This document shows positions 47,272 to 56,850 of a DNA stretch of 64,000 nt, in pieces. Source of the stretch: Planctomycetaceae bacterium (lineage in GTDB: Bacteria > Planctomycetota > Planctomycetia > Pirellulales > Thermoguttaceae); assembly GCA_012719125.1 (NCBI GenBank), contig JAAYAY010000328.1, positions 146,356 to 210,355 on the forward strand, written 5' to 3'. How positions within the stretch are numbered: position 1 is the first letter of the stretch; each line of letters begins with the position of its first letter. A program made the position numbers and the translations under genes. Under the pieces are notes generated by a model, which did not search any database, was not told the origin of the DNA, and was given only the letters and a program-made list of their open reading frames with translations.

Positions 47272-48522
47272 TCAGGAGTCCGAAAGCGACGTGCTCTCAG
47301 ACCGCACTCCCGCATCCTGAATTGCCGACGGCAATCGGGGAGCCCCGTTCTGATCGATGTCAGCCTGGTTCGTTTCTGGGGCGCTGCCGGTCCCTGCATC
47401 GTCCCGCATGATTGAAGCTTCGCTCGGCGTCTCGACCGGCCGCTCGCGGCTCGGTCGAAGCCAATAGGATGAGTCCGGATTCGTCACGGCTTCGCGGACG
47501 GCCGGTTTCTCAAGGTTCAAGATCGTTCCGCGGCGGATACCCGCCAAAAACAACACGTCGTAGAGTTCTTCGCAGCCGGAGGCAAACTCGAACTGGGCGA
47601 CCACTCCGCCGGTGCGAAGGTCGACCGCAGCCACGCCGCACGCCAGCCGAGCCACGCGCTGCTGGATCGGCAGACCGCCGAAAAGATGTTTCTCGCGGAT
47701 CTTGCACATGCCCACGAGGGCAAAGGGCCCCACGAAACAGAGCCCGCGCAGATAGCCGGGGAGCCGGCAGACGACGTCGCGGCGCCCGGACGCCGGATCC
47801 ATCACCAGCAACTCGCCCGCTCCCGAATTCAACAGCCAGAGATTCCCGTTGTGCCAGCGCGGGGAATGGGGCATGGCAAGGCCGTCCAGTAGGATCTCGT
47901 CGGTCTCCACGTCGACCACCACGCCGCCGGTCGCCTTCTTTTCTCGCCAGGCGCCCGGCGAGTCGGTCGTCCCCAAGGCCGTCACATACTTGGGTTTGCC
48001 CGACACCATGGCCACGCCGTTGAGGTGGCAGCGGTCCTCGGGCACCAGATCGCTCACGAACTTCGGGCGCCACACCGCCTCGAAGTTATGGTCGTGGCTC
48101 GGACGAGCCAGACAAGAAAAACGAGTGTTGACAAATAGAAGATCGTCGCCCTGGAAGACGACGTCGTGAATGTGAAGATCGCCCGTGTGATAACTTGTCC
48201 GCGGGAGAAACAAGCCGTCGTATTTTCCCGGCTGATCCTCCAAATAATCGCGAGCAAGCAGTGGTGCATTGGCGAAGATTCCGACCCAATAACGTGTGGC
48301 CAACGCCAGGCGGTTCCCCTGAATCGCCATGCCCAGCGGTTTGTCGAACTCGCGCATCAGCAGCGTCACCTGGCGGTCGTCCGTACCGATCAAAGCGACT
48401 TTGCCCGCCTGATAGGTCGACAGCACAAGCGACCCGCCAGATTGGGCAAGCCAAGCATAAAACTCGGGAGATGCCGAACAGGTAATCTGCGCCGATGCAC
48501 TCGCTTCGTTCGTTTGCGTCAT
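47272..48522 (-). CDS. TIGR03032-like protein, operon partner of the giant protein
   Basis: This 416-aa protein (AAGGA before the ATG at 48522) resembles TIGR03032/DUF4915 proteins: FYAWLAQSGGSLVLSTYQAG, FDKPLGMAIQGNRLALAT, HTGDLHIHDVVFQGDDLLFV, then CHLNGVAMVSGKPKYVTALG, and NLWLLNSGAGEL. The pattern suggests a beta-propeller. There is no signal peptide. The last 60 residues are disordered. It ends 25 bp before the giant gene's start, so the two are very likely co-transcribed. A helper role for the giant protein is an inference from position only. Confidence 0.85.
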   Translation of the reverse strand: MTQTNEASASAQITCSASPEFYAWLAQSGGSLVLSTYQAGKVALIGTDDRQVTLLMREFDKPLGMAIQGNRLALATRYWVGIFANAPLLARDYLEDQPGKYDGLFLPRTSYHTGDLHIHDVVFQGDDLLFVNTRFSCLARPSHDHNFEAVWRPKFVSDLVPEDRCHLNGVAMVSGKPKYVTALGTTDSPGAWREKKATGGVVVDVETDEILLDGLAMPHSPRWHNGNLWLLNSGAGELLVMDPASGRRDVVCRLPGYLRGLCFVGPFALVGMCKIREKHLFGGLPIQQRVARLACGVAAVDLRTGGVVAQFEFASGCEELYDVLFLAGIRRGTILNLEKPAVREAVTNPDSSYWLRPSRERPVETPSEASIMRDDAGTGSAPETNQADIDQNGAPRLPSAIQDAGVRSESTSLSDS

Positions 48523-49521
48523 AAGTCCTTTTTCCCGCTGAGGGATGGTTCAAACTCGCCGACCGCTACAACGCACTTTGAGTGCCACCCTTCACAGCAT
48601 CCGCAGAAAGGGCGTGGGAAGCGCTGCAAATGCCGTGTGTTTGAACTGCTTCATGCCGCTAGTATCAAAGACTTTAGGTACGACCTTCGGCGTCTGGCAG
48701 AGACACCGCACCGAACCGTGCAAACGGGTCCGGTCCGCGACGGCACGACCACCGTCACACGCCCGTGTTGCATACGCGAAGTTGTTTGGTGAGAAAACGC
48801 AACAGCCTGTTGAAAAAAAAGAAGACCTCGTGAAAAGAAGGACCTGCAATCTCTCCAGAATCACCCAAATTGACCATTTCATCATGATTGGGCCGTTTTT
48901 GTGCGTCAAGACCTTTCCCCCTTTCCCTTTCTTACCAAAACCCTTCGCACAAATATGGATAGGATTATGACGTGGTTGACGAAATTGCCGTCCGGTGCGG
49001 CCTGACGTATGTCGAGATCTCGATGGCCCTGAAAGGCTCCTTTCGCCATGGCTCCGCGCAGCGGCACCCGATCGGGGCCGCTAGAGTTAGTGATTGGACG
49101 GTCGCCACCCCCTGCCGGTTCCAAGAAATGCAGTATCTGTACGGATTGTCCGGGGAGATCGGGGGGCATCCAACGCCGATACTAGCTACTTCGTGTGGTA
49201 TAGCGACCCCATCCAGTAGGACTACTGGCTTGGATACGTGTCTCTGCGAGACGGTCGTTTAACCCGCTGCCGCAGGCGAGGAACGCTAGATGTCGCGTAC
49301 GGCCGTCCAGCTTCGCCTTCGGCAGCGGGTTAAACGAGTTGGCAGTGAGCCGACCATCCTGAAACGAGGCAGCCTGAATTGGGCACGGATCCCATACTTC
49401 TGAGGGACATGCGTAGTCGAACAAGCTGACGCAAGCTACGTTAGCAGTGGACGTGAGCGCTGCCCGTCCCGACTTATCCACCGGCACCACCCCCTCCAAC
49501 CGAGGGGAACAGGAGAAGATA
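48523..49521. other. 999-bp intergenic region
   Basis: It separates the TIGR03032-like gene from the divergent TraB-like gene. No reading frame has signals or family resemblance, and no RNA gene was recognised. It contains the inverted repeat at 49255-49337 and A-rich stretches near 48813-48840. Promoters for both genes should be here. Confidence 0.4.
49255..49337. repeat. Hairpin repeat with 18-bp perfect arms
   Basis: TCGTTTAACCCGCTGCCG at 49255-49272 pairs exactly with 49320-49337. The pairing continues imperfectly inward (CAGGCGAGG against AAGGCGAAG). The form resembles REP/MITE-like intergenic repeats or a terminator-sized hairpin. Only one copy is in the window. Confidence 0.65.
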
Positions 49522-50514
49522 ATGGCGTCGCCCCTCTGCAAATCTTGGCTGCTGCTCATGGCGTTCTCTCTTGCCGCAACTGCGTCGCCGGTGCGCGCCG
49601 ACGAGGTCACTGCCGAGAAAGAGGTCCGCCAGTTCACGCGTCTTTCTCGAGATGACGACGGAGCGCCGGTCGCGTTGGAGGCGGCCATCGTTCGTTTCGC
49701 ACCGGTTGATCGCGGCAAAGACGGTCCGATCGTGGATCTCGTTTCTGCTCTTCACGTGGCCGAGGGGGCGTACTACGAGGCGTTGAATCGCCGTTTTGAG
49801 GAGTATGACGTAGTCCTCTACGAACTGGTAGCGCCCGAAGGGACGGTGGTGCCCAAGGGGGGCGTGCCCCGCGGCAGCTCGCCCGTCTCGATGCTGCAAA
49901 CCACGATGACCGACGTTCTCAAATTGGAGTTCCAGCTCAACGGCATCGACTATACGGTCGACAATTTCATTCACGCCGATATGACGCCCAAGCAGTTCGC
50001 CGAGTCGATGCAGCAGCGGGGAGAGTCGGTTCTCAAGACTTTCTTCCGCATGCTTGGCCACGCCATGTCGAAACAGGAGAGCACGGGCGCCGGGAGCGAT
50101 TTGCGGCTCTTCTTGGCCCTCTTCCAAAAAGACCGCTCGATGGCCCTGAAACGAGTACTTGCCGAAGAATTCCAGAACATGGAAGGTACGCTGACAGCCC
50201 TCAACGGCCCCGACGGTTCAACCTTGGTCACCGAACGCAACAAGGTCGCCCTGGAAGTGCTCCGCAAACAGATCGACGCGGGACACAAGAAACTGGCGAT
50301 TTTCTACGGCGCGGGGCACATGCCGGATTTCGAAGAACGCCTCCGCGAAGACTTCACCCTTGCTCCGCTCGAAACGACTTGGATTACCGCGTGGAATCTG
50401 AAGGGTGGTGAGGAAGCTGACGGTGGGTCTGACGAGGAGAGCCGCGTCGAGGCTTCCGAAGGGAAGACCGATGGTCTTCCTGAGTCAGGGGCTGCCGCAT
50501 CCGGGCGGAAGTAG
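49522..50514 (+). CDS. Exported TraB/GumN-like protein
   Basis: The ATG at 49522 (AGGAG, 7-nt spacing) starts a signal peptide (SWLLLMAFSLAATASPVRA). The 330-aa protein then shows the TraB/PrgY/GumN layout: VDLVSALHVAEGAYYEALN, then YDVVLYELVAPEG, and near the end NKVALEVLRKQIDAGHKKLA followed by IFYGAGHMPDFEERL. The conserved His and GAGHMP of the family are present, consistent with a metal-dependent peptidase-like fold of the TIKI/TraB group. The substrate is unknown. The last 35 residues are acidic and disordered. Confidence 0.8.
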   Translation: MASPLCKSWLLLMAFSLAATASPVRADEVTAEKEVRQFTRLSRDDDGAPVALEAAIVRFAPVDRGKDGPIVDLVSALHVAEGAYYEALNRRFEEYDVVLYELVAPEGTVVPKGGVPRGSSPVSMLQTTMTDVLKLEFQLNGIDYTVDNFIHADMTPKQFAESMQQRGESVLKTFFRMLGHAMSKQESTGAGSDLRLFLALFQKDRSMALKRVLAEEFQNMEGTLTALNGPDGSTLVTERNKVALEVLRKQIDAGHKKLAIFYGAGHMPDFEERLREDFTLAPLETTWITAWNLKGGEEADGGSDEESRVEASEGKTDGLPESGAAASGRK

Positions 50515-50895
50515 TTCGCAGCCCAGGCCGGAATCGCAACCCGAAGCGTAAGCGAGGGCCTTGATCGTGAGCGAGGACGGTAACATCTTGCCTCGCTTAC
50601 GCTTCGGGTTAGGAAGCCACAACAGTAGTCGGCAAGGTTACAGTCAAGGCCTGTCTTCGTGGCGACAACTCCCGCAGAGATTTCGTCTTACGCGAAATTC
50701 TCCTTCCGGTTATGATTCCCCCGTTTGAGGAGCCTCTGCGCGATCGAGGCGTCCGCGGGCAATCGTTCGGCTCGCGGAGGATTCCCTGTCCTGCCTGAAG
50801 AGGTTCCCGAGTGAGCGACAATGCAGTTTCGCCGTAGCGGGCAACGCGATGATCGACGCCGCCGGGTTCTCAACGAAACCCGACTGGGGGAATCC
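50515..50895. other. Intergenic region with a REP-like palindrome
   Basis: Apart from the palindrome at 50538-50610, nothing coding is recognised before the next gene. Confidence 0.4.
50538..50610. repeat. REP-like hairpin with 20-bp perfect arms
   Basis: AACCCGAAGCGTAAGCGAGG at 50538-50557 pairs exactly with 50591-50610. The motif closely resembles palindromes I associate with planctomycete intergenic regions. It lies just after the TraB-like gene and could end its transcript. Confidence 0.75.
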
Positions 50896-51957
50896 ATGTT
50901 CAGTTATCGAAGGTCGGATCGCGCCGGCGATCTCAGTAACGAAACGCTGTTCGCAAGACGCTCTGCCAACTACGGCGACGCCGAATTCCTCGACGAACAG
51001 TGGCGTCTGACCGACCTCGTGCCCTTGCGACTGGGCACCTATCTGATCGTTTTCCTGGCGGCTGCGACGATCATCGCCGGTCTGGAAGCCCTCTATTTCT
51101 CCATGCCGAGACTTGCCTCCATGACGACCGACGGTCGGGTGGCGGCCTTCGACCTGGACGGCGAGGGGAGTCTGGCCGTCTGGTTCTCTTCGACCACGCT
51201 CCTTCTTGCCGCCGTTGCCGCCCTGCTCGTGTTCACCGTTCGCCGTTTCCGCCGCGACGACTATCACGGACGATATCGCGTGTGGATCTGGGCAGCCTTG
51301 GTCTTTCTGCTGATGAGCATCGACGAATCAGGCAGTCTCCACGAAGGATTCAAGGAGATGATGACCGCGGTAACAGGGAACCGAGTTTTGGGAGATGGAT
51401 CGATCTGGTGGGTCATTCCTTACTTCTTCGTGCTTGGGAGCGTGGGCTCGCGACTCCTCGTCGACATGTGCGAGTGCCGGTCGTCGACCGCCGCGCTGCT
51501 GGCCGCGGGCGGGTGCTACGCGGCCGCGGTGGCCACCCAGCTTGAAGGGATTCTTCCCGAGTCGGGTGCTCGCGGCGTGATGCTCGAAGAGGGAGCCGAA
51601 ATGTTCGGCAACGTGTTCCTGTTCCTCGCCATGCTCCTCCATGCTCGCTATGTCATCCTCGACGCCGAGGGCCTGTTGCCTGAACGCGAACGCAGACCGA
51701 TCCAGGAAGTGGAGTACGAGTACGAAGAAGAGGCAGACGAGGAAGAATGGGTCGCTGTGAATGAGGACCAGATCACGGTCCATCCGCCCCACGGGCTACG
51801 TCACCCCCAACGAGTTCGCACAGTCCATCGGGCACAGCATCCCGATCCGGTTGTCGACCAGCTCATCGCGCCCGTCAATCGTAAGCTGACCAAGCAGGAG
51901 AAGAAAAGGCTTCGGCAGAAGCTGGAGAACGCCCGCCGCCAGCGCGAAGGTCTTTAG
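50896..51957 (+). CDS. Multi-pass membrane protein, function unknown
   Basis: The ATG at 50896 follows GGGGGAATCC, which is better than an upstream in-frame ATG at 50821. The 353-aa protein has about six membrane helices between residues 45 and 255. The conserved-looking segment LMSIDESGSLHEGFKEM follows the third, and GARGVMLEEGAEMFGNVFLFLAM the fifth. The repeated acidic/His pattern next to membrane helices recalls ceramidase/PAQR-like metal sites, but this is weak. The C-terminal 100 residues are charged (EYEYEEEADEEEW, then a basic coil). Confidence 0.75.
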   Translation: MFSYRRSDRAGDLSNETLFARRSANYGDAEFLDEQWRLTDLVPLRLGTYLIVFLAAATIIAGLEALYFSMPRLASMTTDGRVAAFDLDGEGSLAVWFSSTTLLLAAVAALLVFTVRRFRRDDYHGRYRVWIWAALVFLLMSIDESGSLHEGFKEMMTAVTGNRVLGDGSIWWVIPYFFVLGSVGSRLLVDMCECRSSTAALLAAGGCYAAAVATQLEGILPESGARGVMLEEGAEMFGNVFLFLAMLLHARYVILDAEGLLPERERRPIQEVEYEYEEEADEEEWVAVNEDQITVHPPHGLRHPQRVRTVHRAQHPDPVVDQLIAPVNRKLTKQEKKRLRQKLENARRQREGL

Positions 51958-52042
51958 TAACTTACTTCCCGACTTCTGTTGCACTTGAGTCAAGTTTTGG
52001 CGACTCGGTCTCGGTCTGAGGTGGAACCTCGTTAGACGCTGG

Positions 52043-52062
52043 ATTCCCGCCTTCGCGGGAAT
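52043..52062. repeat. ATTCCCGC-CTTC-GCGGGAAT hairpin
   Basis: An 8-bp perfect stem with a CTTC loop, of a very common REP type in many genomes. It lies between the membrane protein and lipase-like genes and may act as a weak terminator. Confidence 0.6.
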
Positions 52063-52237
52063 GACGGATGCTGGCCGGCAGCGCGAAGGGTGATAGCGTT
52101 TGCACGGGGGGTCGTCCGAAAGACAAGTCCCCGAGTCTCGTCAGCACATCCGGCATTGACACCGAGCGGGCAGATCTCGTATCGTCCCAGCCCGATTCTC
52201 CGGAAACCGGACTTCCCAGATCGGACAAGACTCGACC

Positions 52238-54331
52238 ATGGTTCCGTTGCGCCGTGAATATCGTCACGGGGGGGTGAAACGGAGCGTTGTGCTGGCGATT
52301 CTCGCCGTTGCGCTCGCTCTGCCCGTCTTGGGCTGCGCCACGACCAAGATGACCGAATTGCGGTCCGTGCCGAAGAGCCCCTTGGTTGAACAATTGAAGC
52401 TGACGTCGCACAAGGGGCCCCAGGCCAGCGATCGGACCCGGCAGTTCCTGCGTGTCAACGCCCTCGAAGGCTACGACGACGATCCCAAGGCCCTGCTCCA
52501 AGAGATCCAGAAGGTCATCGAGCACGAGCCGACCGCATCCCACGTCTACGCCTTTGCGGAACTGGCGTTCATCGAAGCGGAGAAGGCCAAGAAGAGCCAT
52601 CCGAAGCTTGCCTTGGACCTCTACGGTGCTTCGGCGTTCCATGCCTATCAATACCTGTTCGACAAACGCTTCCTCGTCAAGCGCAACCCCTACGATCCCC
52701 AGTTTCGCGGCGCCTGCGATCTCTACAACGGAGCGCTCGAGGGAGCCTTGCGCGTAATCTGCGCCGACCAGGGCCTCCAGCCCGGCAAGACCTACACGAT
52801 CGACACGGCCAGCGGTTCCTGGCATCTTCAGTGCGTTCTTCGCGGCAGCCGCTGGACGGCCGACGATTTCGATCGTTTCGAATTCGTTTCGGATTATGAG
52901 ATCAAAGGCCTGAAGAACCACTACCAGACCTACGGCCTGGGCGTTCCTCTGATTGCCGTTCGGCAGCGCCACGCCAACGAGCCGCCCGCTGCGAAATACT
53001 ATCCGGAAGGTCTGAGCTTCCCGGTAACCGCTTTCGTCCGGCCGTTGCCGGTCGGCAACCAGGACTGCTGCGACGTCACGGCCAAACACGCCGGCATCAT
53101 CGAGTTGCAGGATCCGCTGGCCGTCTCAGACATCGTGGTCGGCGACGTGCGCGTTCCGCTGGAATCCGACCTCACCACGCCGATGGCCTACTTCCTCAAT
53201 GATCCGAACTTCAACCGCTTGGCAACGGTCGGGCTGCTCAGCCCCGAGAAGCTACTCGATCTGCGCCCCGGGGGCCAGGACCGGATTATGGGCCTTTACA
53301 TGGTTCAACCCTACGAGCCCGGGAAGATCCCGGTGCTTCTCGTTCATGGATTGTGGTCGAGTCCCATGACCTGGATGGAGATGTTCAACGACCTGCGCAG
53401 CGTTCCGGTCATTCGCGAGAACTACCAGTTCTGGTTCTATCTCTACCCGACGGCGCAGCCGTTCTGGATCAGCGCGGGGCAACTCCGGGAAGACCTCGCC
53501 AGGATTCGCGACCGAGTCGATCCGCGCCGCGAGGAGCGAGCCCTGGATCAGATGGTCCTTATCGGGCACAGCATGGGCGGACTGGTCTCGCGGCTGCAAA
53601 CCATCGAGAGCCAGGATGAATTCTGGAAACTCGTCAGCGACGAGCCGTTCTCATTGGTGAAGGCGGCCCCGGAAGACCGGGCACGGCTCGAGAAGAGTCT
53701 CTTCTTCCATCCCAACCCGTCCGTCCGCCGCGTCGTCACCATCGGCACGCCGCACCGCGGCAGCGAGATGTCGAACGATCTGACGCAATGGCTTTCCAAC
53801 AAGCTCATTCGGCTGCCCGACATGCTCGACCTCACCAAAGACAGCGTGATCCGGCAGAACAAGGAGCTGATCCGCAACGATCGCCTCCTGCGGATCCATA
53901 CCAGCGTCGATTCCCTGTCGCCCGAATCGCCCTTCTTCCCCGTCATGCTGGCCGGGTACCGGGCACCGTGGGTCCGCTACCACAATATCGTGGGAGTTCT
54001 GCCCAAGAAGGGCCTCACCGGCTATTGGGCCGACGGCGGCGACGGCGTGGTCGCTTACGCAAGCGCTCAGATGGACGACGTCGTCAGCCAGATCAGCGTG
54101 CCCGCCCCCCACAGCGAAATCCACGCGCATCCCAGGGCCATCCTCGAGGTGCGCCGCATCCTGCTCGAACACCTGCACGACGTCTATTCCAGCGGCGAAC
54201 TCCAGCCGATTCGCATGGCTTCTGCACCCTGGCCGGTCAACGCCGCGCCGCGTTATCCCTGGCCGACGCCGTCTCCTGCCGGGCCGCCGCAGAACCAGAT
54301 CAATCTCTTCAGTTCACCGTCGGCCAACTAG
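52238..54331 (+). CDS. Lipase/esterase-like lipoprotein
   Basis: This 697-aa protein has a lipoprotein signal (SVVLAILAVALALPVLGCATT; lipobox LGC) and an alpha/beta hydrolase domain in the C-terminal half. The oxyanion-type segment is LLVHGLWSS (about 367-375), the nucleophile elbow GHSMGG has S445, and TIGTPHRGSEM follows. The catalytic Asp is probably in ADGGDGVV and the His in VPAPHSEIH near the C-terminus. The N-terminal 350 residues form an unassigned helical domain. It should act on esters or lipids outside the cytoplasm. The start is unsure: ATG 52238 lacks a Shine-Dalgarno sequence, and GTG 52274 is possible. Confidence 0.85.
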   Translation: MVPLRREYRHGGVKRSVVLAILAVALALPVLGCATTKMTELRSVPKSPLVEQLKLTSHKGPQASDRTRQFLRVNALEGYDDDPKALLQEIQKVIEHEPTASHVYAFAELAFIEAEKAKKSHPKLALDLYGASAFHAYQYLFDKRFLVKRNPYDPQFRGACDLYNGALEGALRVICADQGLQPGKTYTIDTASGSWHLQCVLRGSRWTADDFDRFEFVSDYEIKGLKNHYQTYGLGVPLIAVRQRHANEPPAAKYYPEGLSFPVTAFVRPLPVGNQDCCDVTAKHAGIIELQDPLAVSDIVVGDVRVPLESDLTTPMAYFLNDPNFNRLATVGLLSPEKLLDLRPGGQDRIMGLYMVQPYEPGKIPVLLVHGLWSSPMTWMEMFNDLRSVPVIRENYQFWFYLYPTAQPFWISAGQLREDLARIRDRVDPRREERALDQMVLIGHSMGGLVSRLQTIESQDEFWKLVSDEPFSLVKAAPEDRARLEKSLFFHPNPSVRRVVTIGTPHRGSEMSNDLTQWLSNKLIRLPDMLDLTKDSVIRQNKELIRNDRLLRIHTSVDSLSPESPFFPVMLAGYRAPWVRYHNIVGVLPKKGLTGYWADGGDGVVAYASAQMDDVVSQISVPAPHSEIHAHPRAILEVRRILLEHLHDVYSSGELQPIRMASAPWPVNAAPRYPWPTPSPAGPPQNQINLFSSPSAN

Positions 54332-54439
54332 CCACGCTCAAACCGCATCATCTCCGATCCCGCCAGTTGCCCGGCTGTTGCTTTCCAGCCGACGCCGAGA
54401 AGACCTACGACCGGTCGTTCGAGCACTTCGCCCGACTGG

Positions 54440-54778
54440 TCACGAGCAACAGCATATAGTCAGCCAGGCGGGGTGAGTGACGGGCTGCGATCCGTCGAGA
54501 AGCCTGTCGCACGCCCCGGCTGGATGCGTTGCGCTGTCTTCGGAGACCTCTTCTTCGGCCAACCCGAGCGTGGGATCGGCGATCGCGCCGATCGGCTGGG
54601 CCACTGCCCCGTCCTTTGCGTCCTGGGCCATTTCCAGCAGTTCTCCTCGCATGATCTTCACGTCGGCGCCCGCGTGGATCCCCAGCTTGACACGGTCCCC
54701 TTTGACACGCAACACGGTGATGCAGATCTCGTCACCGATCACGATCTGCTCGTCCAGCTTCCTTGAAAGCACCAGCAT
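54440..54778 (-). CDS. csrA: Carbon storage regulator CsrA with long tail
   Basis: AGGAG precedes the ATG at 54778. Residues 1-55 are the CsrA RNA-binding fold (MLVLSRKLDEQIVIGDEICI, then VLRVKGDRVKLGIHAGADVKI), including the conserved N-terminal LVLSRK. The protein is 112 aa long, while most CsrA are about 60-70. The extra C-terminal 45 residues are acidic then Cys-rich (LTICCCS). CsrA binds GGA motifs in mRNA leaders to block or stabilise translation. It is convergent with the lipase-like gene. Confidence 0.93.
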   Translation of the reverse strand: MLVLSRKLDEQIVIGDEICITVLRVKGDRVKLGIHAGADVKIMRGELLEMAQDAKDGAVAQPIGAIADPTLGLAEEEVSEDSATHPAGACDRLLDGSQPVTHPAWLTICCCS

Positions 54779-55074
54779 GGTGAACTCCTTGATTGCCTCG
54801 TTGATTCGTGTTCCTGACAAGTGCCGGCCTTAACCGGACGCATTCGGGAGTTCGCATTTCTCATGCCAAACCCGGAGCAGAATTCCGGGATGCAGCACAA
54901 GTCGCACAACAACAGGAACTTACGACGGGTGGAGACTGGCGATACGAGTACTGTACGGATTTACAATCTTACAAGTGGCAGGGAATCGGCTACAAGCGAT
55001 CGAGAGATTGAGGCGATTTGGCGCGGAGGCTGCCAAGTGCGGAGAAGGGGGCAATCAGAGCTGCTGCGGCAGGT

Positions 55075-56850
55075 TCAGAATGGCCAGAACAGGGGAATGA
55101 GGAAGATCGCCACAATCCACAGCGTGAGATTCAACGGTCCGCCGATTCGGAAGAAATCGGTGAAACGATAACCGCCGGGGCCGTAGACCATCATGTTGGT
55201 CTGATAGCCGATCGGAGTCATGAAGCTGGCCGACGCGGCCAGGACCAAAGCCATCAGGAAGGGGCGAGAGTCAACACCGTATAAGCGCGCCGTCTCCAGA
55301 CAGAAGGGGAACATGAGGACGGCCGCCGCGTTGTTGGTGACGAGTTCGGTCATGATCGATCCCAACAAATAGATCACGGCAAGCGCCGCAACGGGGCCCA
55401 GGCCGGAAGTGGCGTCAACCAGCGAAGTCGCGACCGTCGTTGCCAGGCCGGAATTCTGCAGGGCGGTGCCCACGCCGAAGGCAGAAGCAATCGTGACGAG
55501 CACCTGCCACTCGACACTTCGGCGGGCGTCGCCGGCCGAGATGCATCCGGCGGCAACCATCAGCACCGCCGCAAGTGCGGCGGCGACAACCGTCGAAACG
55601 AGTCCGGTTGTCATCAGGAAGATGAGTGCGACGAACAAGGACAGGGCAATCCAAGCCCGGTCTCTGCGCAGAGGATGCCACTCTTCCACGTCGCTGATGA
55701 GATAGAATGCCGGATCGTGGCGATAAGCTCGCAGGAAGTGCGGCCTCACCTGGAGCAGCATCGTATCGCCGGGCCGCAGGGTAATGTCGCCGATCTTTCT
55801 TTCCACGCGTTTTCCGCCGCGGTGCACAGCGACCACGGCGGCTCCGTAGGTCGCGCGAAAGTCGGCGTCGCGGATGGTCTTGCCGATGAGGGGAGAATTC
55901 TCGGAGATCACCGCCTCGCAGAGCCGGCGCCGGCGCTGTTGCCTGGGCGACACCTCGTAGTCCGGGTCGGCGATCGGCACCAGGCCCGGGATCTTCTCCA
56001 GGTCGATGATGCTGCTGACGATGCCGGTGAAGACGAGGCGGTCGTTTTGTTCGATCACGTCGTCGGGACCGACGGGCCCGATGATCTGGTCGCACCGCTC
56101 GATTTCGATCAGGAACAGTCCGGGCAACTGACGCAGGCCGGCCCTTTCAACGGACTGCCCTGCCAGCCGGCAACCGGGCTGCACCAGCATCTCCGCCAGG
56201 TATTCGCGCCGCGATTCTCCCAGTTGCTCCATCATTTCCTTGCGGTCGGGCAGAAGTCGCCGGCCCGCAAAGAACAGGTAGGCAAGCCCGATTGCCGCGT
56301 AGGGTACACCAATCATGCTGATTTCGAACAGCCCCATCTCCGGCAGGCCGTTGTCGATCATCAACCCGTTGACGACGAGGTTGGTCGACGTGCCGATCAG
56401 AGTGCAAGTGCCGCCGAGAATGGCGAAGTACGACAACGGAATTAGCAGCTTGGACGGCGAGACCTGGTGTCGCCGGCTCCAGTCCATGACCACCGGAACG
56501 AACATGGCCACAATGGGCGTGTTGTTCAAGAAGGCGGACATCGGAATGACCACCGCGGCCATCCGCCCGAGAACTCCGTTGGGGGTCCTGGCACGTCCGA
56601 GAATCTGCTGACCGATGTAGTCCAGAATGCCCGTCTCGCGCAAGCCGGCCGCGACCACAAAGAGGACCGCCACCGTGAGCATTCCGGAATTGGAGAACCC
56701 CGCAAACGCCTCGACCGGCGTAATGATCCCCAGGGTTGCCAGGAGCGTCGTCGCCCCGAGGAACAGCAGGTCGGGGGGGGCGATATTCTTTACCAAAGCG
56801 GCAAACAACAAGACGACGATCCCCAGGGTTAGCCACGCCTCGATGCCCAT
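55075..56850 (-). CDS. SLC13/DASS-type transporter with RCK_C domains
   Basis: This 591-aa protein has two membrane halves flanking a cytoplasmic insert. The transporter signatures are FLNNTPIVAMFVPVV, LGGTCTLIGTSTNLVVNGLM in the first half, and ELVTNNAAAVLMFPF and ASFMTPIGYQTNMMVYGPGG in the second. The insert (about 205-390) contains two RCK_C/TrkA-C-like domains (LIEIERCDQIIGPVGPDDVIE; AVVAVHRGGKRVERKIGDIT). Such proteins move dicarboxylates, sulfate or related anions with sodium, and the RCK_C domains may gate them by ligand. The substrate cannot be told from sequence. Confidence 0.9.
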   Translation of the reverse strand: MGIEAWLTLGIVVLLFAALVKNIAPPDLLFLGATTLLATLGIITPVEAFAGFSNSGMLTVAVLFVVAAGLRETGILDYIGQQILGRARTPNGVLGRMAAVVIPMSAFLNNTPIVAMFVPVVMDWSRRHQVSPSKLLIPLSYFAILGGTCTLIGTSTNLVVNGLMIDNGLPEMGLFEISMIGVPYAAIGLAYLFFAGRRLLPDRKEMMEQLGESRREYLAEMLVQPGCRLAGQSVERAGLRQLPGLFLIEIERCDQIIGPVGPDDVIEQNDRLVFTGIVSSIIDLEKIPGLVPIADPDYEVSPRQQRRRRLCEAVISENSPLIGKTIRDADFRATYGAAVVAVHRGGKRVERKIGDITLRPGDTMLLQVRPHFLRAYRHDPAFYLISDVEEWHPLRRDRAWIALSLFVALIFLMTTGLVSTVVAAALAAVLMVAAGCISAGDARRSVEWQVLVTIASAFGVGTALQNSGLATTVATSLVDATSGLGPVAALAVIYLLGSIMTELVTNNAAAVLMFPFCLETARLYGVDSRPFLMALVLAASASFMTPIGYQTNMMVYGPGGYRFTDFFRIGGPLNLTLWIVAIFLIPLFWPF

